The notes below the pieces were generated by a model. The model was given only the letters and a program-made list of their open reading frames with translations, did not search any database and was not told the DNA's origin. Both the position numbers and the translations under genes were made by a program. Source: Pelagibacteraceae bacterium (GTDB taxonomy: Bacteria; Pseudomonadota; Alphaproteobacteria; HIMB59; GCA-002718135). From it: DNA of 64,000 bases. This document shows, in pieces, positions 1-8,717 of this stretch (positions are counted from its first letter, which is position 1; each line of letters opens with the position of its first letter). The stretch is taken from contig PBDN01000010.1 of the NCBI GenBank assembly GCA_002718135.1, forward strand, positions 4,152 to 68,151. Direction: 5' to 3'.

Positions 1-547
1 CTGCAATGCAAATTTGATTTATCATTTTTGCAATTTGACCTGATCCAGAAGGTCCAATTAACTCTATAGATTTACCGTATGATTTCAAAACAGGTTTTAC
101 TAATTCAAAATATTTTTTTTCACCTCCAATCATTATAGATAAAACACCATTCTCCGCACCTGCTTGTCCACCTGATATTGGAGCATCTAAAAAACCAATG
201 TTTATTTTTTTAAGTTTTTGAAAATATGTTCTCGCAATTTCTGCAGATGCTGTGGTATGATCAACTATAATTGTTCCTTCTTTAGCAGAAGAAAGTATTC
301 CATTATTACCATCCATTATTTCAATAATATCTTCATCACGTCCTACACACATAAAGATTATTTCAGCGGTTGAGCAAACTTCAGAAGGTGTATTTACTTT
401 TTGACCACCAAATTCTTCAACCCATTTGATTGCTTTTGAGTCTGTTCGATTAAAAACTTTAACATTATATCCTTTTTTTTGTAAATGACCTGCCATTGGA
501 TAACCCATTACACCTAAACCTATAAACGAAACATTTTGAATACTCAT
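1..547 (-). CDS. 3-hydroxyisobutyrate dehydrogenase family protein (C-terminal part outside window)
   Basis: This is an NAD(P)-dependent beta-hydroxyacid dehydrogenase; substrates in the family include 3-hydroxyisobutyrate, tartronate semialdehyde and succinic semialdehyde. About 182 of some 290 residues are visible. They show the Rossmann motif GLGVMG near residue 10, the substrate signature DAPISGGQAG near 120-130, and GSGQIAKMINQ, which holds the expected catalytic lysine (about K174) and asparagine. The ATG at 547 lies 2 bases after the stop of the upstream phosphatase gene, so it is the distal gene of the ntrYX-trkA cluster. The exact substrate cannot be told from this part. The gene is cut by the window edge, not broken. 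Confidence 0.85.
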   Translation of the reverse strand, partial: MSIQNVSFIGLGVMGYPMAGHLQKKGYNVKVFNRTDSKAIKWVEEFGGQKVNTPSEVCSTAEIIFMCVGRDEDIIEIMDGNNGILSSAKEGTIIVDHTTASAEIARTYFQKLKKINIGFLDAPISGGQAGAENGVLSIMIGGEKKYFELVKPVLKSYGKSIELIGPSGSGQIAKMINQICIA

Positions 548-549
548 AT

Positions 550-1350
550 TTAAGCTCCTAACTTTTCCAAAATTTTTGAATTAAATTCTTTTGAATTACT
601 AACAATTAAATTTTTATTTTTTGATGTAAAATCATATTTTTGATTATTAAAATCAATATCTGATCCACCAGATTCTCTAACAAAAAGTATTCCTGGTATA
701 TGATCCCAAGGGGATAGTTTTGATAGAATTGCAAAATTTCTTTTTCCCTCTCCAATATCAACATACTCATAACCAATACATTTATATGATTTTACTTCGA
801 CAAATTTTTTTTTTAATAGTTTTATTTTTTCTAAATCATATTCATCCCAATATTTGGAACTAATTGAACCTATTGCTTTTCCTAAAGTATCAATGGTTTT
901 TGTTTTTATTTTATTATTATTTATAAATGCCCCATCATTATAAATTGCATTACACATTAAATTTTCCAAAGGTTTATAAATCCACGAATACAAAATTTTA
1001 TTTTTAAAAGTAAGGGCAATCATTATTGCAAATTTATCTCTACCATTTACAAAATTTGTTGTTCCATCAATTGGATCTACGGTCCAACAATAAGCATCTT
1101 CTTTATAGAAGTTTGTAATATTATTATTTAATGAATATTCCTCTTCACCAATAAAATTAGAATGCGTAATAATTTTTAATAGATTTTTTTTTAATTCTTT
1201 TTCAACATCTATATCAACACATGTTACTAGTTCAGTTCCATTCTTATATTTTACATCTTCTTTTTTTAACTTTTGATATTTTGGTAATATAATATTTCTA
1301 CTTATATTAAAGCAGACTTCCTTAATATCTTCTTGTTTTATATTATCCAT
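550..1350 (-). CDS. Inositol monophosphatase family phosphatase
   Basis: This is a 266-residue Mg-dependent, Li-sensitive-type phosphatase fold. The metal ligands of the family are visible: GEE at 68-70, DPIDGTTNF from 92 and WDHIPG at 215-220. The family includes inositol monophosphatase (SuhB), 3'(2'),5'-bisphosphate nucleotidase (CysQ) and histidinol phosphatase, and the sequence alone does not choose between them. Its ATG overlaps the end of the upstream aminotransferase gene by 8 bases and its stop is 2 bases before the next gene, so the three are probably co-transcribed. In rhizobial genomes this place after trkA and dat is taken by hfq and hflX. Confidence 0.85.
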   Translation of the reverse strand: MDNIKQEDIKEVCFNISRNIILPKYQKLKKEDVKYKNGTELVTCVDIDVEKELKKNLLKIITHSNFIGEEEYSLNNNITNFYKEDAYCWTVDPIDGTTNFVNGRDKFAIMIALTFKNKILYSWIYKPLENLMCNAIYNDGAFINNNKIKTKTIDTLGKAIGSISSKYWDEYDLEKIKLLKKKFVEVKSYKCIGYEYVDIGEGKRNFAILSKLSPWDHIPGILFVRESGGSDIDFNNQKYDFTSKNKNLIVSNSKEFNSKILEKLGA

Positions 1351-2188
1351 TCATGCATGATTTAAAGTACATTTTAGCAAGATTTAGAGTAATCTCACCT
1401 ATTTTACCATTATTTATTAATTTAGAGTCAATTTTTACAATTGGAGTAATAAAACTACCCGAACTAGTTAAAAAAACTTCATCAGCATTCATAAGATGCT
1501 TCAATGAAAAAGGTTTCTCTATAAAAGTTAGTTTCATTTTCTTAATTATTAATTTTAATGAAGTTCTTGTTACACCTTTTAAAATATTTATATTTGATGG
1601 ATGAGTGTAAAGTTTTTTATTTTTTATAATCCATATATTTGATGAAGTACCTTCTGTTATGATATTATTTTTTATTAAAATAGCTTCATATGCTTTTTTT
1701 CTATTAGCGTTATTTCTTGCTATAACATTAGGCAATAAATTAACAGTTTTAATATCTCTTCTTGCCCATCTTAAATCATTATATGTTATGGCATTTACAC
1801 CATAAAAATTTTTATCAGGTAAATTAAATTTTCTTTTTCTAGAATAAATAATAATATTTGGTTTAATATTTTTTTCATATACATGTTCCCTTACCTGTAT
1901 ACCTCTGGTAATTTGAAGATAAATTATTCCATTTGTTACATTATTTTTTTCTAATAATTTTTTAAATATTTTTAGAAATCTATTTTGGTCAACTTTAAGA
2001 GAAATATTTAGTTCTTTTAAAGAGTAACGTAATCTATAAAAATGGTATTTATAATCTATTAATTTTTTATTTAAAACAGCAATTACTTCATAAACGCTAT
2101 CTGCAAATTGCAAACCTCTGTCTTCAATATGTACTTTTGCATTATTGAATTTTACGTACTTATTATTAATAAAAGCAATTTTACTCAT
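1343..2188 (-). CDS. dat: D-amino-acid transaminase (class IV aminotransferase)
   Basis: This 281-residue PLP enzyme of fold type IV probably interconverts D-alanine and D-glutamate for peptidoglycan precursors. DRGLQFADSVYEV at 23-35 is typical of D-amino-acid transaminases. The R-x-H pair at about 100-102 matches the carboxylate trap of that group rather than branched-chain transaminases. The PLP lysine is in RRDIKTVN (about K147), and EGTSSN is at 179-184. I chose the ATG at 2188; the open frame runs further upstream, but that hydrophobic extension lies inside trkA and does not resemble the family. Branched-chain aminotransferase or aminodeoxychorismate lyase are less likely alternatives. 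Location next to trkA is conserved in rhizobia. Confidence 0.82.
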   Translation of the reverse strand: MSKIAFINNKYVKFNNAKVHIEDRGLQFADSVYEVIAVLNKKLIDYKYHFYRLRYSLKELNISLKVDQNRFLKIFKKLLEKNNVTNGIIYLQITRGIQVREHVYEKNIKPNIIIYSRKRKFNLPDKNFYGVNAITYNDLRWARRDIKTVNLLPNVIARNNANRKKAYEAILIKNNIITEGTSSNIWIIKNKKLYTHPSNINILKGVTRTSLKLIIKKMKLTFIEKPFSLKHLMNADEVFLTSSGSFITPIVKIDSKLINNGKIGEITLNLAKMYFKSCMNG

Positions 2189-2189
2189 A

Positions 2190-3557
2190 TTAATAATCAA
2201 TTGATAAAAGTTCTTCCAATTTTTTAATACAATTGGTTTCAGCAAAAAAAACAACATCATCATTTTTTTTGAAAATAGTTTTGCTGGTTGGAATTATAAT
2301 TTTATCATCCCTAAATATTGAACCTATTCTAATTCCTTTAGGTAATTTTATATCGACTAAGCTTTTATTACAAATATTTGATTCACTTTGAACAACAGCC
2401 TCTATAACTTCTCCAAAGCCATCTCCTATAGAATAATCATTTCTAATACTGCCCATTCTAACTTTTTCCAATATTTTAGAAATAGTTATTATTTTTGGAT
2501 CTATAGTAATATCAACCCCTATATTATTTAATAAAGATGAGTAGGAACTATTATTTATTAAAGTCATACATTGATCAGCCCCCGCTCTTTTTGCTAATAG
2601 TGATGATAAAATATTTACTTCATCATCTTCTGTAATAGCAATACAAAATCCTGCTTCTGAAATGTTAACTTCTTCTAAAATTTGGTTATCCAAACCATCT
2701 CCATTAATAATGGTGACTTTTTGAAGATTTGAAGCCAAATATTCAGATCTAGATTTATCATTCTCAATTAAATCTGTTTTTATATCTGTATTAGAATTTT
2801 CTATTAATTGAGCCAATGAAAAACCAATATTGCCCCCTCCTATTATTACTATTTTTTTAACCTGCATCTCTTGATGACCAAATTCACGTAAAACACCAGT
2901 TAAATGATCAGTTTCTACAACCATATATATTAAATCATTTTCTTGAATTATTGTTGATGAAGTAACTAGAAATTTTTTATCTCCTCGAAAAACGAACAAT
3001 ATATTTGCTAGATAATCTGGAAATTTCTCAGATAATTCTCTAACTGACATACCTATATGTCCACAATTTTTTTCACATTTAAAGCCAATCAACTTTAATT
3101 TTTTTTCTGATAGTTCAAGCATATCAATTGTACCCGGAGATATAAGACGTCTGTGCAACGCCTTAGCAATTTCTTGCTCAGGTGAAATTATTGCATCAAT
3201 AGGTAGATTATGCTTGGTATACAAATTTAACCACTCATCTTTTAAATAATCCTGTTGCCTAATCCTGGCTATTTTTTTTGGGATATTGAATATAGAATGA
3301 CCTATTTGACAAGTAATCATGTTCATTTCATCACTTTTTGTGACAGCTATTATCATTTCACATTCTTTAGCTCCTGCTTTTTTTAAAATAGATGGTAAAC
3401 TTGGAGCGCCTAAGATTACTTTTACATCTAAATTTTCTGAAATTTTTGTAAGTTTTTCAAGGGATTCATCTATGACAGTGACCTCGAATCTATCTTTTGA
3501 TAATTTATCCGCGATGCTATATCCAACATCACCAGCTCCACAAATTATAGTTTTCAT
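2190..3557 (-). CDS. trkA: Trk potassium uptake system regulatory subunit TrkA
   Basis: This is the cytoplasmic NAD-binding peripheral subunit that gates a TrkH/TrkG-type potassium channel. The 455 residues form two tandem RCK units. The first Rossmann motif is GAGDVG at 7-12 and the second is GGGNIG at about 240, each followed by a TrkA-C domain. Length is the usual one (about 458). The membrane partner TrkH is not in this window. It follows ntrX with an 11-base gap and precedes dat by 1 base, so the cluster is likely one transcript. The ntrX-trkA adjacency is standard in alphaproteobacteria and has no obvious functional explanation. Confidence 0.95.
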   Translation of the reverse strand: MKTIICGAGDVGYSIADKLSKDRFEVTVIDESLEKLTKISENLDVKVILGAPSLPSILKKAGAKECEMIIAVTKSDEMNMITCQIGHSIFNIPKKIARIRQQDYLKDEWLNLYTKHNLPIDAIISPEQEIAKALHRRLISPGTIDMLELSEKKLKLIGFKCEKNCGHIGMSVRELSEKFPDYLANILFVFRGDKKFLVTSSTIIQENDLIYMVVETDHLTGVLREFGHQEMQVKKIVIIGGGNIGFSLAQLIENSNTDIKTDLIENDKSRSEYLASNLQKVTIINGDGLDNQILEEVNISEAGFCIAITEDDEVNILSSLLAKRAGADQCMTLINNSSYSSLLNNIGVDITIDPKIITISKILEKVRMGSIRNDYSIGDGFGEVIEAVVQSESNICNKSLVDIKLPKGIRIGSIFRDDKIIIPTSKTIFKKNDDVVFFAETNCIKKLEELLSIDY

Positions 3558-3568
3558 TTCTAATTTAT

Positions 3569-4903
3569 TTAATTAAGAGATATTTTTAAGGATTTAATCT
3601 TTCTATATAAAGCAGTTCTCTCCATACCTGTATATTGAGAAACTTTTGACATATTACCATTAAATCTTTTTATTTGCGAGAGTAAATATTCTTTTTCAAA
3701 TTCAGATCTAGCATCTTTTAAAGATAAATCTAGATTATTATTGAATGATTCGTTTTCAAAATCTCCCATTTCTAAAGCTAAATCATCAAGTTCAAAAATA
3801 TTTTTTTTGTCAATTCCTTGATTTAAAATTATAGTTTTTTCTATGTAGTTAATCATTTGAGATATATTTCCAGGCCAATCATATAGTTCAAGTTTTGATT
3901 TAGCAGAATCTGAAAATGTGATTTTTCTTGCATCTTGATTATAAAAATTGTTAATATAATATTCAAGAATTGGAACTATATCTTCTCGCCTTTCAGAAAT
4001 ATTGGGACAAAAAATATTTTCAGTGTTAATTCTTTCATATAATCTAGATAAAAAATTACCTTTTTTAATTTCTTCTTCTAATTTTTTTTCAGTAATACTA
4101 ATAATTTTTTGATGAAGTTTAACATTATATCTAGCAAAAAAGCTTCCATTTTCTATAAAAAACAGGAGTTTCTTTTGATAATTTATAGCCAATTGGTCAA
4201 TGTTGATCAATATTAATGTATTATTATTAGATCTAATAAATAAATTTTCATTTAAATATTTTTCATCATCGTTTAACAAACTTTCTATGTTCTGATTTGA
4301 TAATTTATTAAAATCTATAACTACAGGTAATTTTTCCCTAAACTTAGAATTAGCATGTATCAAATTAGATAACAATTTTTTACCAGTACCAAAACTACCA
4401 TGAATCAATAATCTAGATTTAGAATTTGAATGATCATATATTTTTTTTTCAATTTTTTTTATAAAAATTGATTGACCTATTAATTTATCAGATGAAGATA
4501 ATAAATTTTTTAAATTTTTATTTTCATTAACTAAATTGGAGCTTTCAATTGCTCTTTTTGTCAGTATTATTAATTTATCACTATTAAATGGTTTTTCTAA
4601 AAAATCATAAGCTCCACTTTTTATTGAATTAACAGCAAGATCAACAGTTCCGTGACCACTAATAATAATAATTGGAATATTAGGTTGTATTTCTTTAAAT
4701 TTTCTTAATAATTCAATACCATCTAGCTTACTTTTTGATAACCAAACATCTAATATAATTAGATCAGGCTTCATTTTATTATATTTTGCAATAGCTTCAT
4801 CTGAATTAATTGCACTATAAGTAATAAAATTTTCATCTTTTAAAATTTCAGAAATTAAAAAACATATATCTTTTTCATCATCAATTATTAAAATTTTATG
4901 CAT
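3569..4903 (-). CDS. ntrX: Response regulator NtrX, with degenerate AAA+ domain
   Basis: This is the partner regulator of NtrY, 444 residues long. The receiver domain (1-120) is intact, with acidic pocket D8/D9, phospho-acceptor D52 in ILDVWL, S82 and K104 in EKPF. The C-terminal Fis-type helix-turn-helix (about 412-440) is well kept. The central AAA+ domain keeps Walker A (GSFGTGK, 169-175), an ERRED-type arginine region (about 304) and WPGNI (343). It has no GAFTGA loop, and the Walker B region reads LILINIDQL instead of ending in Asp-Glu. It therefore probably does not act as a sigma-54 activator. Start is the ATG at 4903, overlapping ntrY by 8 bases; upstream in-frame codons are ntrY sequence. 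Confidence 0.9.
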   Translation of the reverse strand: MHKILIIDDEKDICFLISEILKDENFITYSAINSDEAIAKYNKMKPDLIILDVWLSKSKLDGIELLRKFKEIQPNIPIIIISGHGTVDLAVNSIKSGAYDFLEKPFNSDKLIILTKRAIESSNLVNENKNLKNLLSSSDKLIGQSIFIKKIEKKIYDHSNSKSRLLIHGSFGTGKKLLSNLIHANSKFREKLPVVIDFNKLSNQNIESLLNDDEKYLNENLFIRSNNNTLILINIDQLAINYQKKLLFFIENGSFFARYNVKLHQKIISITEKKLEEEIKKGNFLSRLYERINTENIFCPNISERREDIVPILEYYINNFYNQDARKITFSDSAKSKLELYDWPGNISQMINYIEKTIILNQGIDKKNIFELDDLALEMGDFENESFNNNLDLSLKDARSEFEKEYLLSQIKRFNGNMSKVSQYTGMERTALYRKIKSLKISLN

Positions 4904-7055
4904 TGTAATTTTCAGTTTGATTTTCAAAAGTAATTTTTGATATTGTACCTGCCATATCTTTATTTTTATCAATAGTAATTTTACCACCATGATCTTCAAT
5001 AATTCTTTTAACTATTGATAATCCCAAGCCAGTTCCTTTATTTTTAGTAGTAAAATATGGTTCAAATATTTTAGAAATAGATTTTTTATCTATACCTATA
5101 CCATTATCTATAAATTCTATAATAATTGCATAATTATTTTGTGTTAACTTAATACTAATTAATGGATTAGGGATTTTTTCAACTGCTTCAATTGCATTTT
5201 TAATAATATTATTAAAACATCTGGAAATTTGCATTTTATCAAATTGAAAATAAATATCTTTTTGAAAAAGATCTAAATTCATTTTTATATTTTTATGGCT
5301 ATTTGCATAAAGCTCATATGATTCTCTAAGACAATTAGAAAGGTTATCTAATTTTATTTCAGCTTCAGGTATTCTTGCAAAAGAGGAAAATTCATCAACT
5401 AATTTTCCTATATCATCAACTTGTCTTGAAATTGTTTGTGTTAAAAGTGAGATGTCTTTTTGAGATATATTATTATCATTGAATTTCTTTTCAATTCTTT
5501 CGGCAGATAACTTTATTGGCGTAAGTGGATTTTTTACTTCATGAGCTATTTTTCTCGCTATATCAGACCAAGCAGCATGTTTTTGAGCTAGAAGTAAAGT
5601 TGTTGTATCATCTATTGCTACAACATAACCATTAATCTGATTATTAATTATCTCTTTGATAATACGAACATTAAAATTTCTTTGGTCATTATTTATAACA
5701 AAATCATATTGAAAATTTTCAAGTATTTTCTTTGAATTTTTAAAATTATTAAATATCTTTTCCCACTCAGGTATTATTTTTAAAAAATTGTCTTTTTCAT
5801 TAAAATTTTTTGAATTTTTAAACAATATTGAAGCTGTTTTATTAGATAATATAATATTAAAATTATTATCAAGAGAAATAACTCCTATAGTTAATAAACT
5901 TAAAATTGCCTCTATAAATAATCTCTTTTCCTCATCATCTAAACTTTTAGATACAAGTTGAAGTTGCTTACTTTCAATTTCTGATATCATTTTATTATAA
6001 GCAGTAATCAGAACTTTTATTTCATCAAATTCATCAATTTCACTTACTTTAGCTTCAAAATTTCCTTTAGAAATTTCATTTGCTGACTCAATTAAAATAG
6101 AAATAGGTTTTGATAACCTTCTAGCTAAATTGAATCCTATTAAAACAGCAATTAAAATAAAACCTATAGAAAATAAAACAAAAATCATTGAATAAGTAAT
6201 TTGAATACCCGCACTTTCATTTTCTTTTATTGTATAAATCTTGTATGCATCTTTAGTGGCTGCGATATGATCCCATATATTTGTATTTAAATCTCTATTA
6301 ACTTGCATAAATACATCACCTAAAAAATTAATTTTTTTATAAGCGGAAATAGAATTTTTATTTAATTGAAAAATAAAAACTCTGTTTTGATCTAAAATCT
6401 CAAATATATTTTTTGAAGGATATAAAAAATTTTCATTCTCTTTATCTTTAAAATTTAAATAGATGTCACCCGCTTTATTAAATAAATAAATGTTTGAAAT
6501 TGTTCTTAAATCAATAAATTCATTTAATACCTGATTAATAGAGTTAATGTTAACTTCATTATTTCTAGATACTTTAACTATCTCTCTCATAATAAGCTGT
6601 GTATCAGATATTATTTCAGCTTGTATTTCATTTTCATAATCTTTTGCTACAATATTTGAATTAACAACTGCTTCTCTAACTGCACCACCATACCAAGTTC
6701 TAAATTCTAAATTAAAAAAAAGAGAAGTAATTATGACTAAACCAATTGCAGGCCCAACAGCCATAGCTGCAAACAAATTAACAAATTTAATATATAATTT
6801 TGATTCATCTTTTTTATTTTTTCTATAAATAATAATTAAAATTAATTGTCTAATTATTAAAGCTAAAAGTAAAATTACAAAAAAGACATCTGCTAATAAA
6901 AAATATTGTAATTGAAGAGGATTTTTAACTAAATTATTATCAGGAAGCATTAAATAAAAAGTAATAGAAAAACTAATAGCTATTAAAATTAATAACAAAT
7001 AAAATGAAAACCTCGTTAGGTACAATTTATTTAATATTTTTGTTAAGCTAATCAC
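4896..7055 (-). CDS. ntrY: Sensor histidine kinase NtrY
   Basis: This 719-residue membrane kinase is paired with NtrX and has been linked to nitrogen and redox/envelope signalling in alphaproteobacteria. Membrane segments lie at about 17-37, 51-77, 93-116 and 287-310. A periplasmic part occupies roughly 118-285 and a HAMP domain about 311-363. A PAS-like region spans about 380-485, and the HisKA box AHEVKNPLTP carries H505. The ATPase domain shows an N box near 615, DNGIGI, and GTGLGLSI near the end. The start is a GTG at 7055 with no better ATG downstream before the first membrane helix. It heads a minus-strand cluster and is divergent from ispDF across 65 bases. Confidence 0.93.
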   Translation of the reverse strand: MISLTKILNKLYLTRFSFYLLLILIAISFSITFYLMLPDNNLVKNPLQLQYFLLADVFFVILLLALIIRQLILIIIYRKNKKDESKLYIKFVNLFAAMAVGPAIGLVIITSLFFNLEFRTWYGGAVREAVVNSNIVAKDYENEIQAEIISDTQLIMREIVKVSRNNEVNINSINQVLNEFIDLRTISNIYLFNKAGDIYLNFKDKENENFLYPSKNIFEILDQNRVFIFQLNKNSISAYKKINFLGDVFMQVNRDLNTNIWDHIAATKDAYKIYTIKENESAGIQITYSMIFVLFSIGFILIAVLIGFNLARRLSKPISILIESANEISKGNFEAKVSEIDEFDEIKVLITAYNKMISEIESKQLQLVSKSLDDEEKRLFIEAILSLLTIGVISLDNNFNIILSNKTASILFKNSKNFNEKDNFLKIIPEWEKIFNNFKNSKKILENFQYDFVINNDQRNFNVRIIKEIINNQINGYVVAIDDTTTLLLAQKHAAWSDIARKIAHEVKNPLTPIKLSAERIEKKFNDNNISQKDISLLTQTISRQVDDIGKLVDEFSSFARIPEAEIKLDNLSNCLRESYELYANSHKNIKMNLDLFQKDIYFQFDKMQISRCFNNIIKNAIEAVEKIPNPLISIKLTQNNYAIIIEFIDNGIGIDKKSISKIFEPYFTTKNKGTGLGLSIVKRIIEDHGGKITIDKNKDMAGTISKITFENQTENYNA

Positions 7056-7120
7056 TTCGGCAGGTTTTATTTATATATTTAATGTTATAATAAACTAATA
7101 TAATATAATTATATCTATAA
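7056..7120. promoter_or_regulatory. Divergent intergenic region, ntrY / ispDF
   Basis: This 65-base gap separates the GTG of ntrY from the ATG of ispDF and must hold both start regions. It is almost pure A/T and contains overlapping TATAAT matches at 7099-7104 and 7104-7109. These would suit a -10 element for ispDF with a short leader, but no convincing -35 box is visible and such matches are expected by chance here. No operator-like repeat was seen. In relatives dusB, ntrB and ntrC lie at this place. Confidence 0.4.
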
Positions 7121-8260
7121 ATGAAAAAGATAAAAAATGCACTTGTTATCCTAGCCGGAGGTATGGGGACTAGATATGGCAAAAATGTACCGAAACAATT
7201 TGTTGAAATAAATGGTAAAAATCTAATATATTTTTTTTTAAACAGTATAGACACTAGTTTTTTTCAAAAAATTTTAATTGTACACAAAAAATCACATTTT
7301 AAATATGTTAGAAATTTAAAAAAAGAATTCCCATTAGTTAATTTTTTATTTGCCAATGCTGGAAAAAATAGGCAATTATCATCAATAAATGGATTAAGAG
7401 TATTAAAGCCTTATAATCCAGAAAATGTTCTTATTCACGATGCCGCTAGACCTTTTTGTTCTAATATTTTGTTAAAAAAAATTTTTACACAATTAAAAAA
7501 TAAACATTCAGCAATACCCTATATTTTGATCCCTGAAAAAAAAGTTATTAATAAAAAAGAAATTAATGAAGAGGTTAAAATTATACAAACCCCTCAAGGT
7601 TTTAAATTTAAAATTATTTATGAAGCTCATAAAAAAACATCCATAACTAATGCTAAAGATGATTCTAGTTTAATAACTGAAGATAAAATTAATTACATTA
7701 AAGGTGAAAAATTTAATATGAAAATAACATATCCAAATGATTTTAATTTTTTTAAATTATTTTATAATCCTATTTTTAAATCTGGCATTGGTTATGATAT
7801 TCATAGATTTAATCCTAAAATTAAAAAAGGATTAAGACTGTGTGGTGTTAAAATTAATTATAATAAATTAATTGGCCATTCTGATGCAGATGTAGGTTTG
7901 CATGCAATTTGTGATAGTATATTTGGAGCTTTATCAATGAAGGATATTGGAAACTATTTCTCAAATAATGAGAAAAAATGGAAAAATAAAAACTCAATAC
8001 ATTTTTTGAAATTTGCAAAAAATCAACTGCAAGATAAAAAATACTATATAGTTAATCTTGATATTAATTTTATATGTGAAAAACCTAATATTAACAAATA
8101 TAGAAATGAAATGATCAAAAAATTATCATCTTTGTTGAATATACCTAATAAAATTATTTCAATTAAAGCAACATCAAATGAAAAAATAGGTTTTATAGGT
8201 GATGGACTTGGTATAGCTGCAGAAGCAATAGTGCAAATTTCAAATGAAAAACTTTACTAA
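7121..8260 (+). CDS. ispDF: Bifunctional IspD/IspF (MEP pathway)
   Basis: This fused 379-residue enzyme of the methylerythritol phosphate isoprenoid pathway makes CDP-methylerythritol (IspD) and the 2,4-cyclodiphosphate (IspF). The IspD half (1 to about 205) has the nucleotide loop LAGGMGTRYGKNVPKQF (11-27), HDAARP (106-111) and TPQGF (157-161). The IspF half (about 222-379) has GIGYDIHRF with metal ligands D226 and H228, and GHSDADVGLHA with H261. IspE, which acts between them, is not in the window. The fusion is common in alphaproteobacteria. It opens a plus-strand trio with pgpA and pncC and overlaps pgpA by 17 bases. Confidence 0.96.
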   Translation: MKKIKNALVILAGGMGTRYGKNVPKQFVEINGKNLIYFFLNSIDTSFFQKILIVHKKSHFKYVRNLKKEFPLVNFLFANAGKNRQLSSINGLRVLKPYNPENVLIHDAARPFCSNILLKKIFTQLKNKHSAIPYILIPEKKVINKKEINEEVKIIQTPQGFKFKIIYEAHKKTSITNAKDDSSLITEDKINYIKGEKFNMKITYPNDFNFFKLFYNPIFKSGIGYDIHRFNPKIKKGLRLCGVKINYNKLIGHSDADVGLHAICDSIFGALSMKDIGNYFSNNEKKWKNKNSIHFLKFAKNQLQDKKYYIVNLDINFICEKPNINKYRNEMIKKLSSLLNIPNKIISIKATSNEKIGFIGDGLGIAAEAIVQISNEKLY

Positions 8261-8717
8261 AATTTTTTTATCAATATTTTATATAGGATACATAAAATTT
8301 GCCTCTGGAACATGGGGTAGTATAGCAGCTATTATAATATTTTTTTTATTGTTTAAAAAATTGTTTTTATCTTTAGAAGTTTTAATAAGTATTTATATTA
8401 TTTTATTTTTTATTTCTAATTTTTTAATAAATTATTTTTCTTCTTTTACTAATTCATATGACTCTAAACATATAGTTATTGATGAGTTACTTGGTGTCTT
8501 TACTATATTTTTTTTTTATGATTATATATTTTTATTTAATGATTTAGTCACGTTATTGCTTTTATTAATTATTTTTAGATTTTTTGATATCATAAAATTA
8601 TTTCCTGCAAACTTTATTGATAAAAATATAAAAAGTGGATACGGGGTTATACTTGATGATATTATTGCAGGACTTTATACAATTATAACATTGGTAACAT
8701 TAAATGCATTTATATAA
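8244..8717 (+). CDS. pgpA: Phosphatidylglycerophosphatase A
   Basis: This integral membrane phosphatase converts phosphatidylglycerol phosphate to phosphatidylglycerol. At 157 residues it is the usual length. Family landmarks are GTWGS at about 22-26, the acidic IDELLGV in the middle, FRFFDIIKLFPA, and GYGVILDDIIAGLY near the end, all in the usual order between hydrophobic segments. It overlaps ispDF by 17 bases and pncC by 14, so translation is probably coupled. The same ispDF-pgpA-cinA order occurs in many alphaproteobacteria. Confidence 0.92.
   Translation: MKNFTKIFLSIFYIGYIKFASGTWGSIAAIIIFFLLFKKLFLSLEVLISIYIILFFISNFLINYFSSFTNSYDSKHIVIDELLGVFTIFFFYDYIFLFNDLVTLLLLLIIFRFFDIIKLFPANFIDKNIKSGYGVILDDIIAGLYTIITLVTLNAFI

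Noticed and set aside
2189..2263. Longer hydrophobic N terminus for the D-amino-acid transaminase
   Set aside because: It lies inside the trkA coding end and has no counterpart in the family; the ATG at 2188 fits the conserved start and the spacing.
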